A DNA stretch of 64,000 nt from Caminicella sporogenes DSM 14501 (GTDB lineage: Bacteria > Bacillota > Clostridia > Peptostreptococcales > Caminicellaceae): the NCBI RefSeq assembly GCF_900142285.1, contig NZ_FRAJ01000006.1:62001-126000 (forward strand), given 5' to 3'. Under the pieces are notes generated by a model. The model searched no databases. It was not told the origin of the DNA and saw nothing but the letters and a program-made list of their open reading frames with translations. Below, piece after piece: positions 19,961 to 27,742 of this stretch. The position numbers and the translations under genes were made by a program. Each line of letters begins with the position of its first letter. Position 1 is the stretch's first letter.

Positions 19961-20407
19961 ATGGATATTGCTTCACAATCGATTAATAATGAAATTATGA
20001 TAAAGGAATTAAGGTTTAAAGCTGATATTGAAAATTATACAAAAGTTAGAAATTATTGCAGAGAAGTTGGAAAATTGATTTTAAAAGATAATAATAGAGT
20101 TTTTGAATATTTACTTTGTATTGATGAAATATTTATTAACAGTATTATACATGCATATAGAAAAAATAATGGAAATATAGATGTTAAATTTATTTTAAAT
20201 GAAAAATATTTAATTACAAAAATTAGGGACTATGGAGTAGGTATACCTAAAACATATACTAAAAAAATTATATTTACAGATGATGATATATTATCTGAAT
20301 CAGGACGTGGATTGTATATAGTTAATAGTTTAGCAGATAAATTAGAAATTAAAAATTGTGAAGATATAGGAACGGAAGTTAGTATTTATTTTGAAAGGGT
20401 GAGATAA
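19961..20407 (+). CDS. RsbW/SpoIIAB-type serine kinase-like ATP-binding protein
   Basis: ATG 19961 is preferred over an in-frame GTG at 19955, because GGGGAGG ends at 19953; this gives 148 residues. It is a GHKL-fold ATPase with the N box CIDEIFINSIIHAYRKN, DYGVGIP and GRGLYIVNSLAD, arranged as in anti-sigma factors/serine kinases of partner-switching systems. Such proteins phosphorylate a STAS antagonist, or bind a sigma factor or other target. The STAS gene starts one base after its stop, a standard kinase-antagonist pair. Confidence 0.88.
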   Translation: MDIASQSINNEIMIKELRFKADIENYTKVRNYCREVGKLILKDNNRVFEYLLCIDEIFINSIIHAYRKNNGNIDVKFILNEKYLITKIRDYGVGIPKTYTKKIIFTDDDILSESGRGLYIVNSLADKLEIKNCEDIGTEVSIYFERVR

Positions 20408-20408
20408 C

Positions 20409-20765
20409 ATGATGATTGAAACATCTATAAAAGAAGATATAAAAATAATAAAAGTTTTTGGAGAAGTAAATTTTGAAAATCATATAGAATTTAAAGAGGG
20501 ATTATTAAGGAGTATACAAGGTAATGAAAACAAAATTGTATTAGATATGGAAAAACTTGCATATTTAAATAGTATGGGGCTTAGTACTATTGTTAAAGCT
20601 TATTCTGAACTAAAAAAGAGGAAGGGCGAACTTAAACTGTGTTCACTTCAAGAGCATATAAAAAAATTATTTGCAATTACTAAGCTAGATAAAATAATAA
20701 ATATCTATGAAAATAGTGAAGATGCTCTTAAAGCATTTCAAACTTTAAATATAGATAGAAAGTGA
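20409..20765 (+). CDS. STAS-domain anti-sigma-factor antagonist
   Basis: A 118-residue STAS protein (SpoIIAA/RsbV type). The phosphorylatable serine region is YLNSMGLSTIV with Ser55 as likely target of the preceding kinase. Beta-strand and helix order matches the fold (IKIIKVFGEVNFEN, KIVLDMEKLAYLNS, ELKLCSLQEHIKKLF). Two adjacent ATG codons (20409, 20412) are both possible. Its dephosphorylation would be done by the PP2C protein that follows 10 bases later. Confidence 0.9.
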   Translation: MMIETSIKEDIKIIKVFGEVNFENHIEFKEGLLRSIQGNENKIVLDMEKLAYLNSMGLSTIVKAYSELKKRKGELKLCSLQEHIKKLFAITKLDKIINIYENSEDALKAFQTLNIDRK

Positions 20766-20775
20766 GAGCTGGTCA

Positions 20776-21633
20776 ATGATTTATTTGGACAGCGAAAACC
20801 TTTTAAGAGAAAATAAAAAATTAAAGGAAAAATTAAAAATAGTATTAGAACAAAATAAAAGATTTAAGAACGATTTAAAATATGCTCAAAAAATACAAGA
20901 GTATATACTGCCAATAGGTAAACATGAATTTAATCAATATGAAATTTACTGTAATCATGTACATACTAATTATTTAGGTGGAGATTTTTATGATGTCTTT
21001 AAATTTGATGACAGAAAGATAGTAATGTATATTGCAGATGTTTCTGGACACGGAGTAGCTTCTTCACTATTTACTTTATTTTTAAAACAATCTATAAGGG
21101 GAATAAGTAATTCTTTTCATTTGAACAGACAGCCTATTACACCTTCGGAGATATTGAGAAAACTACAGTGTAGATTTAATGACTTTAATACAGATAAAGA
21201 ATTATATATTGGTGTTTTAGTAGGAGTTTTAGATATATATGACAATGAAATAATTTTAGCCAATGCAGGACATAATGTGGAACCACTTCATTTTAAGAAA
21301 AAAGAAAACGAAGTGATTTCTTACGATATAAGAGGCTTTCCTATAAATAACTGGTTTGATGATAATACATTTTTTACATTATATGATGAAAAGAAGATAT
21401 ATTTAAATGAAGAAGATAGATTGATTTTCTTAACTGATGGTGCTACGGAAGCAAAATCTATTGATGGTAAAATATTAGGTATAAAAAAGATTGGAGAATT
21501 GATGAAGCAGAAGGAAAGTGGTATGTGTGAAGAGTATTTTGAGAGTTTAATTAACATGATAATTAATCATATTGGTAAAAATGAGCTTGAAGATGATATA
21601 GCTTTATTATGTTTAAGGAGAAAAAAAGATTAG
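20776..21633 (+). CDS. PP2C-type (SpoIIE/RsbU) serine phosphatase
   Basis: A 285-residue phosphatase. A short N-terminal coiled coil (about 5-40) carries the RsbU-like element KYAQKIQEYILPI. The catalytic PP2C domain has GGDFYDVF, IADVSGHGVASSLFT, NAGHNVEP, FLTDGATEAKS and the metal ligand in EDDIALLCL. It should remove phosphate from the STAS protein and so release the RsbW-like kinase from its other partner. It has no sensor domain of its own. A terminator overlaps its stop codon. Confidence 0.92.
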   Translation: MIYLDSENLLRENKKLKEKLKIVLEQNKRFKNDLKYAQKIQEYILPIGKHEFNQYEIYCNHVHTNYLGGDFYDVFKFDDRKIVMYIADVSGHGVASSLFTLFLKQSIRGISNSFHLNRQPITPSEILRKLQCRFNDFNTDKELYIGVLVGVLDIYDNEIILANAGHNVEPLHFKKKENEVISYDIRGFPINNWFDDNTFFTLYDEKKIYLNEEDRLIFLTDGATEAKSIDGKILGIKKIGELMKQKESGMCEEYFESLINMIINHIGKNELEDDIALLCLRRKKD

Positions 21634-21664
21634 CGACATTTTGACGCTAATCTAATCTTTTTTG
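21628..21664. terminator. Terminator between the PP2C and aspartate kinase genes
   Basis: An 8-bp stem GATTAGCG/CGCTAATC (21628-21635, 21645-21652) includes the end of the phosphatase gene and is followed by TAATCTTTTTT. The genes converge here. Confidence 0.8.
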
Positions 21665-21666
21665 TG

Positions 21667-22983
21667 TCAATTAACAAAAGCATTATATATTGCTTTAACG
21701 GCTTTTTCAAAATCTTTATTTTCAACTCCAATGATGATATTTATTTCACTAGAACCTTGATCAATCATCCTAACATTTACATTAGCTTTAGCTACCGCAG
21801 AAAAAAGTTTTGCAGCAATGCCCGGAGTATAAGCCATTCCGTGACCTACTGTAGCTATAAGTGCTATGTTTTCATATATGTCAATTGAATCAGGTTTGCA
21901 TTGTTTGTTAATTTCATTTATTATTTTATCGATTTTGTTTTCCAGTTTTGAACTTTCTATAACTAGCGATATATTGTCAATTCCCGATGGCAAATGTTCA
22001 AATGGAATACTATTTGCTTCAAGTATAGAAAGAATTTTTCTAACGAATCCAATATCTGAATTCATGAAATTTTTTTGAATTGCTATTACAGTAAAATCTT
22101 TTTTACCTGCTATACCAGTTATACTATTTTTTCTAATATTATAATTTTTGTCATTGAAAATAATTGTACCGGGATTTTCAGGTTCGTTTGTATTTCTTAT
22201 ATTTACAGGTATATTAGCTTCACGTACGGGGAAAATAGTATCTTCGTGTAAAACTTTAGCTCCCATATAAGAAAGTTCACGCAGTTCATCATAGGTAATT
22301 TTTTCAATTCGTTTAGGATTGTCAATTATTTTAGGGTCTGCCATAAGAAAACCTGAAACATCTGTCCAATTTTCATATACCTTTGCTTTTACAGCTTGGG
22401 CAATTATAGCTCCAGTTATATCTGAACCACCTCTAGAAAATGTTTTTATTTTTCCATTTGGAGTACAGCCATAAAAACCCGGTATTACGGCATATTTATG
22501 TTTTTGAAGCCGTTTGCTGACGGCTTCTTGTGTTTTTTTTGCATCAAATGAACCATATTCGTCAAAGAAAATTATTTCAGTTGGGTCAATAAAGTCATAT
22601 CCTAAGTATTCAGCTAATATAAGGCCATTTAAGTATTCTCCACGACTTGCAATATAATCTACAGATTCATATTTATTAATTCTTTCTTTAATATTTTCAA
22701 GATGATAATTAATGTCAATAGATAGACCTAAATTATCAACTATATCAATAAATCGATTTTTGATAATATCAAATAGTTCATTATATGGAACAGAATGTTT
22801 AATATGGGCATGACATAAATATAATAAATCAGTAATTTTAGTATCATTTTCATATCTTTTGCCGGGAGCAGATACGACAATATATCGATAGTTTTTATCT
22901 GAAAAAATGATATCTTTGACTTTTTTTATTTGATTTGCATCAGCTAGAGATGAACCACCAAATTTTGCTACTTTTAAACTCAT
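21667..22983 (-). CDS. Aspartate kinase
   Basis: Catalyses the first step from aspartate to lysine, threonine and methionine. It is 438 residues, monofunctional, with the amino-acid kinase domain (KFGGSSLADANQIKKV at the start, FSRGGSDITGAIIAQAV with the substrate site, and WTDVSGFLMADPKII) followed by two ACT regulatory domains (about 300-435, ending MIDQGSSEINIIIGVENKD). The Shine-Dalgarno AGGAGG is well placed. No lysine riboswitch is visible in the 213-base divergent spacer upstream. Paralogue class (lysC or other) cannot be settled here. Confidence 0.93.
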   Translation of the reverse strand: MSLKVAKFGGSSLADANQIKKVKDIIFSDKNYRYIVVSAPGKRYENDTKITDLLYLCHAHIKHSVPYNELFDIIKNRFIDIVDNLGLSIDINYHLENIKERINKYESVDYIASRGEYLNGLILAEYLGYDFIDPTEIIFFDEYGSFDAKKTQEAVSKRLQKHKYAVIPGFYGCTPNGKIKTFSRGGSDITGAIIAQAVKAKVYENWTDVSGFLMADPKIIDNPKRIEKITYDELRELSYMGAKVLHEDTIFPVREANIPVNIRNTNEPENPGTIIFNDKNYNIRKNSITGIAGKKDFTVIAIQKNFMNSDIGFVRKILSILEANSIPFEHLPSGIDNISLVIESSKLENKIDKIINEINKQCKPDSIDIYENIALIATVGHGMAYTPGIAAKLFSAVAKANVNVRMIDQGSSEINIIIGVENKDFEKAVKAIYNAFVN

Positions 22984-23196
22984 TTCTTTTTCCTCCTAAT
23001 TAATATTTAAAGTTATTATACAATAAAAGACATATTATTTGAGTATATATTTTGCAAATAATTATGAAAATTTGATTTTAATAAAAAAGAAGGATTATTA
23101 GAAAAAATATTGAATAATTCTTATTAATGAAAAAAATAATTTATATAGTAAAATATTTTAATTTGTTACATTCAAATAATACGGGAGGGAGATTTA

Positions 23197-25233
23197 ATGA
23201 GTGTAAAAGATTTTTACATAGAAGAAAATAATAAGGCATTAAGAAGTTATAAAGAAACTTTAGAAGTAATAAGAAAAATAAATGAAGAAACAGAAAATTT
23301 AAATATCAATAAATATAATAAATTTTTTAATTATGTTTCAAAATTTATTTTAGAAATGGCAGATTTGGAAGCAAAAATTGATGAAGATTATTTTAAAAGT
23401 AAGACTTTTGAACAGCTATTAGAGGAAAATAATAAATTGTATGAAGAAATGCTTCCAGCGAAATATGAATTTAGTTTTGCAAATCCAAGCTTTTGTGTAA
23501 AAGAATTTGGAAATGAGATAGGTCAGATTCTCTGCTATATTTATAGCAGAGTAAGAGGATATATTTCATTTGCTTTTACCCATAAAATATTTAAAATGGA
23601 GAAAAATAATAGACTATTTATAGATGTTTATAATTATTTAAAAGATAAAAAAGATAGTAAGGAATTGAAAAATATAATTAAAAAATATGTTACAGAGGAT
23701 TTAAATAAAGATTTTAAACAGTATATTTATGAAACTTTTAGTAAAGATTATACATATTATACTGATATTACTTGTAATTCTGATTTAAATGATTTAAGGT
23801 ATCTTTTCAAGTATGGAAAATATATAACTGAAAATGAAATAAAAACAGCTAAGTTTTTAAATGATTATTCTGATGATAAATTAAATGTACTGGCTCAAAT
23901 GATAGTTAAAGCATATATTGAAGGATTTAAGAGGGATAATAAAGATATTACATTGAGGTCTAATGTAAGAATAGTTGCTAATGCAGGTCAAGAGAAAATA
24001 ACGAAAGGAGTAATAGAACATTTAAGGAAAAATAATTTATATGGATATGTAGCAGAAGTTGTATCAACAGATTATAATAAACAGTATGATTATGACCATA
24101 AATTTGATAATGCTCTATATTTAGATGAAGAGTTTGCAAAATTATCTAATAAAGCTTTTGAAACTGAAGCTGAGAAGAATAAAGAAATATTAAAGGATTA
24201 TTCTGGAATAATACTTATAGAAAGATTTGGAGAAGAACCATTTAGTCCAAAGAGTAAGGAAGAGAGATTGACCCTAAGTGAGAATCAGCAGAGTATATAC
24301 CAGACTATTCAAAATGAAAGACGTCAATTAATTGAAAAATATATTCCAGAAAATGAAAGAAGTTTCTGTATAATAGCATTTCCTACTCCAGAAATAGGGG
24401 AAAATTTTGAAGAAATTTTTGAAGATATATTAAAGGTAAATATGCTTGACAGTGAAAAATATGAAGTTATTCAGCAGGTAATAATAGATACACTTGACAA
24501 AGGTAAGTATGTACATATAAAAGGTAGAGGCGATAACGAAACAGATATAAAGGTGCATCTTCACAAAATAAATAATCCTGAAAAAGAAACAAATTTTGTG
24601 AATTGTGTAGCAGATGTAAATATACCTGTTGGAGAAGTATTTACATCTCCTGTATTAAAAGAGACAAGTGGAATTCTTCATGTAAAAGAAATATATTTAA
24701 GAGGTTTTAAATATAATAATTTAAAATTAAAATTTGAAGATGGATATATTACTGATTATACTTGTACTAATTTTGAAAATGAAGAAGAAAATAAAAAATA
24801 TATAAGGGAAAATTTGTTATTTCCGCATAAAACTCTACCTATTGGAGAGTTTGCTATAGGTACAAATACTTTTGCATATGTAATAGCAAAAAAACATAAT
24901 ATAACTAATAAGCTTCCAATACTTATAATAGAAAAGATGGGACCACATTTTGCAGTAGGAGATACTTGTTTTGCATGGTCAGAAGACAATCCAGTTTATA
25001 ATTTTTTAGATAAGAAAGAAATAATTGCTAGAGATAATGAAAAATCAATACTTAGGAAAACTGATGTATCTAAAGCTTATACAAATTGTCACACAGATAT
25101 AACTTTGCCATATGATTCACTAGAGAAAATATCAGTAATAACAGAAGATGGTGAAGAAATAGATATAATAAGAAATGGAAGATTTGTACTAAAAGGAACA
25201 GAAGAACTTAATAAGCCATTTGAAGAAATGTAG
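23197..25233 (+). CDS. M29-family aminopeptidase with long N-terminal extension
   Basis: A 678-residue protein; the C-terminal third matches the thermophilic metallo-aminopeptidase family M29. Likely metal-ligand motifs are PVGEVFTSPV, GEFAIGTN and EKMGPHFAVGDTCF, with late His/Asp in NCHTDITLP. Classical M29 enzymes have about 410 residues; the first roughly 250 residues here are helical and unfamiliar. It probably releases N-terminal residues from peptides in the cytoplasm. AGGGAG precedes the ATG. It is monocistronic: divergent from the aspartate kinase gene, with a terminator downstream. Confidence 0.85.
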   Translation: MSVKDFYIEENNKALRSYKETLEVIRKINEETENLNINKYNKFFNYVSKFILEMADLEAKIDEDYFKSKTFEQLLEENNKLYEEMLPAKYEFSFANPSFCVKEFGNEIGQILCYIYSRVRGYISFAFTHKIFKMEKNNRLFIDVYNYLKDKKDSKELKNIIKKYVTEDLNKDFKQYIYETFSKDYTYYTDITCNSDLNDLRYLFKYGKYITENEIKTAKFLNDYSDDKLNVLAQMIVKAYIEGFKRDNKDITLRSNVRIVANAGQEKITKGVIEHLRKNNLYGYVAEVVSTDYNKQYDYDHKFDNALYLDEEFAKLSNKAFETEAEKNKEILKDYSGIILIERFGEEPFSPKSKEERLTLSENQQSIYQTIQNERRQLIEKYIPENERSFCIIAFPTPEIGENFEEIFEDILKVNMLDSEKYEVIQQVIIDTLDKGKYVHIKGRGDNETDIKVHLHKINNPEKETNFVNCVADVNIPVGEVFTSPVLKETSGILHVKEIYLRGFKYNNLKLKFEDGYITDYTCTNFENEEENKKYIRENLLFPHKTLPIGEFAIGTNTFAYVIAKKHNITNKLPILIIEKMGPHFAVGDTCFAWSEDNPVYNFLDKKEIIARDNEKSILRKTDVSKAYTNCHTDITLPYDSLEKISVITEDGEEIDIIRNGRFVLKGTEELNKPFEEM

Positions 25234-25246
25234 TGTTAAAATTTAT

Positions 25247-25280
25247 GAGTTGAAGGATTTATCCTTTGACTCTATTTTTT
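25247..25280 (+). terminator. Terminator after the M29 aminopeptidase gene
   Basis: An 11-bp stem (25247-25257 with 25262-25272, two G-T pairs, TTTA loop) is followed by TATTTTTT. It shows that a longer reading frame running from 25266 into the MATE gene is not the true start. Confidence 0.75.
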
Positions 25281-25355
25281 ATATGTAGTACCCTAATATT
25301 TATAATATATATAGCTAAATTCATAATATTTAAATATGTATGGGGAGAAGATAAT

Positions 25356-26726
25356 ATGGTTGATTTAAAGGTTTTTCTAAAAAGACGTAAAAATTTGTTA
25401 GCTTCAATAATTTTATTAGCTTTACCGGCAGTAGGAGAAATGAGTTTAAATACATTATTGGGTTTATCTGATACTTTGATGATAAGTTATTTTGTAGGTT
25501 CTGAAGGATTAGCAGCAGTAGGATTTGCTAATCAAATTATTTTTACATTGATTTTTATTTTTTCATCGTTCAATACAGGAGCTACAGCGATGATAGCTAG
25601 GGCTTATGGAGAAGAAAATTATAAAAAACTTAATAGAGTTGCAGGACAAGGATTATCTATCAATATTTTTATAGGTATTATAATAACTGTATTAGCATTG
25701 TTGTTTGCAAAAGAAATTTTCAGTATATATGATATGACTCAGGAAGTAATGCATCTTACATTAGATTATTTCTATATTGTAATATTCGGCTGTATTTTTA
25801 TGTTTTTATCTTTTTCTTATGCTGCAATTTTAAGAGGTGCTGGGAATACAGTTACACCTATGATTATTACAGGGATAGCTAATATATTAAATATTATAGG
25901 AAATTATATATTAATCACTGGATGGGGACCTTTTCCAAAGATGGGTATTGCTGGTGCAGCATGGGCTACTACAATTTCTAGAATGATTGCAGCTGTTTTA
26001 TATACTTTTATTTTATTTAATCCAAAGGGAAATGTATATATAAAATTAAAATATATGAAAATTACAAAAAATATATTAAAACCTTTATGGAATTTGAGCT
26101 ATCCGGGTGCAGTTGAACAAGCACTTATGCAGACATCATTTATTGCTGTAGGAGTTATAGTATCTAAATTAGACACTATTTCAGAAGCAGCATTTCGTAT
26201 TCTTATAAATATAGAATCAATATCATATATGCCGGCAGTAGGATTATCAATTGCTGCAGCAACGTTAGTCGGAAAATCATTAGGAGAAAGAGATATTAAT
26301 AAAGCGGTAGAAATAGGATATACTGCATCGGCATTTGGTGCTATGTGGGGTATTTTTATGGGAATTATATTCTTAATTTTTCCTAAACAATTATTGGCTA
26401 TATTTACACCAGATATAAATGTAATATCGGTTTCTGTTGCAACTATGTATGCAGTAGGTATTAATCAGCCTTTTTTAAATTTTATGATTGTAATGACAGG
26501 TGCATTAAGAGGAGCAGGTGATACTAGGAGTGTAATGATTATAACTTCGATAAGGTTGTGGTTGTTTTTTATTCCTCTGACATATGTTTTTACAATCATG
26601 TTAAAACAAGGATTAGCAGGAACTTGGTATGGAGAAATAATTTCAATGTTTATTTTCTGTATAGTTGTTTTTATGAGATTTAGAAGTAAAAAATGGACAA
26701 ACATAAAAATAGATGTAAAAGATTAA
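25356..26726 (+). CDS. MATE-family multidrug/cation efflux transporter
   Basis: Sodium- or proton-driven drug exporter of the inner membrane. The ATG at 25356 (behind GGGGAG) gives 456 residues, the usual MATE size, and twelve hydrophobic segments are visible. Two MatE repeats begin LLALPAVGEMSLNTLLGLSD and LSYPGAVEQALMQTSFIAVG, with the family motifs GAGNTVTPMIITGIANILNI and GALRGAGDTRSVMIIT. Substrate unknown. Confidence 0.92.
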   Translation: MVDLKVFLKRRKNLLASIILLALPAVGEMSLNTLLGLSDTLMISYFVGSEGLAAVGFANQIIFTLIFIFSSFNTGATAMIARAYGEENYKKLNRVAGQGLSINIFIGIIITVLALLFAKEIFSIYDMTQEVMHLTLDYFYIVIFGCIFMFLSFSYAAILRGAGNTVTPMIITGIANILNIIGNYILITGWGPFPKMGIAGAAWATTISRMIAAVLYTFILFNPKGNVYIKLKYMKITKNILKPLWNLSYPGAVEQALMQTSFIAVGVIVSKLDTISEAAFRILINIESISYMPAVGLSIAAATLVGKSLGERDINKAVEIGYTASAFGAMWGIFMGIIFLIFPKQLLAIFTPDINVISVSVATMYAVGINQPFLNFMIVMTGALRGAGDTRSVMIITSIRLWLFFIPLTYVFTIMLKQGLAGTWYGEIISMFIFCIVVFMRFRSKKWTNIKIDVKD

Positions 26727-26742
26727 ATGTGGAAAATAGTAA

Positions 26743-26784
26743 AAAAGATTAGGTATGATAATAAATCATACCTAATCTTTTTTC
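26743..26784. terminator. Strong bidirectional terminator
   Basis: A perfect 17-bp stem (26743-26759 with 26765-26781) has a short loop and T-runs on both sides. The HPr-like gene on the minus strand stops inside it. Confidence 0.9.
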
Positions 26785-27011
26785 AAATGTGCTCCTCTAA
26801 TCAAAAAATCTAAAACCATTTCTTTTTCTTTAGGGTCTTCGACTTCTACAACTATGTTTTCAGGATGTTCTTTTACAATGTACATTGCTCCGATTATAGA
26901 CTTAGCATTAACTTTAATTTCTCCAGATTTTAAATATACTTTTCCCTTTAGTTTAGAAACAAATTTTACAAATTTATCAATATCTTCTATTTTTACAAAA
27001 GTAGCTTGCAT
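26772..27011 (-). CDS. HPr-like domain protein lacking the phospho-histidine
   Basis: A 79-residue protein with the HPr fold pattern: an N-terminal strand, helix with FVKFVSKLKGKVYLKSG, then NAKSIIGAMYIVKEHPENIVVEVE. The region where true HPr carries the phosphorylated His15 motif has no histidine, while the SIIGAM-like second motif with a serine at the Ser46-equivalent position is kept. It may be a regulatory relative like Crh rather than a sugar-phosphotransfer protein. No PTS genes are near. Confidence 0.7.
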   Translation of the reverse strand: MQATFVKIEDIDKFVKFVSKLKGKVYLKSGEIKVNAKSIIGAMYIVKEHPENIVVEVEDPKEKEMVLDFLIRGAHLKKD

Positions 27012-27100
27012 GAAAAAACTCTCCCCCCATTCTTTAATTTTTTACTAATATAACATAAATATACTTATATTTGCAAGGAAGACTAGCTGAATTATAAAAT

Positions 27101-27127
27101 TAAGCCAAGGAATCATTCCTTGGCTTA
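27101..27127 (-). terminator. Terminator after the CarA-N-like gene
   Basis: A perfect 13-bp palindromic stem TAAGCCAAGGAAT/ATTCCTTGGCTTA; read on the minus strand it is followed by ATTTTAT. Confidence 0.75.
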
Positions 27128-27130
27128 GTA

Positions 27131-27445
27131 TTATACAATTGGTATAAAAGTTTTTAAATCATACATGTGAAATTGTATTGGTAAAGAATCAGTAACAATT
27201 TTAGCTTGAAGTTTTTTTGATTTTTTAATTTTTTGTTTTAAACTTTCAAAATCTATATTTGATAATATAATGCCATTTTTTAAGTTAGATTTAGTGTTTG
27301 CAACGAATTTATTTTTACCAGTTATTTGGCATTGAATTTTAATGGAATCTTGTCCATTTATTGAAATTTCTCCAAGTAAATTTTCTTTTCCTACTGTTTT
27401 ACCAAAGAATATACTTCCATCTTCTAATAATAAATAACCTTTCAT
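27131..27445 (-). CDS. Small protein resembling the N-terminus of CarA, function unknown
   Basis: A 104-residue protein that begins MKGYLLLEDGSIFFGKTVG, very close to the opening of carbamoyl-phosphate synthase small subunits (LEDGTVFEGKSFG pattern), and then GEISING. The CarA glutaminase part is absent and the remainder (residues 40-104) is not recognised. It has its own Shine-Dalgarno (GGAGG) and terminator, so it looks like a maintained gene rather than a fragment. No pyrimidine or arginine gene lies beside it. The likeness to CarA could be structural only. Confidence 0.55.
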   Translation of the reverse strand: MKGYLLLEDGSIFFGKTVGKENLLGEISINGQDSIKIQCQITGKNKFVANTKSNLKNGIILSNIDFESLKQKIKKSKKLQAKIVTDSLPIQFHMYDLKTFIPIV

Positions 27446-27742
27446 TTTTTAACCTCCTCATATTTTTGCCTCACTGGACAAAATTAATATTATAAAAAAT
27501 ACATATACAGAATAATGAATAAATATACATTTTTAAATATTATAACATATTCTGATATAATTTCAAGATATTTTTTGAAAATATCATTTGTCTTTTTTGT
27601 TAATTATAATAAATATAGTGTTTAAAAAACTGTTATTTTCAAGTTTTAATATTATTGATAATATAATATACTGTAAAATATGATATACTTACTTTAATAA
27701 AAATATTTTTTAATAACAAATGAAATTATGGAGAGGGTATGT

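Noticed and set aside
27446-27742. CtsR operator before clpE
   Set aside because: No tandem GGTCAAA-like heptads are visible; only isolated TTTGTC-like words.
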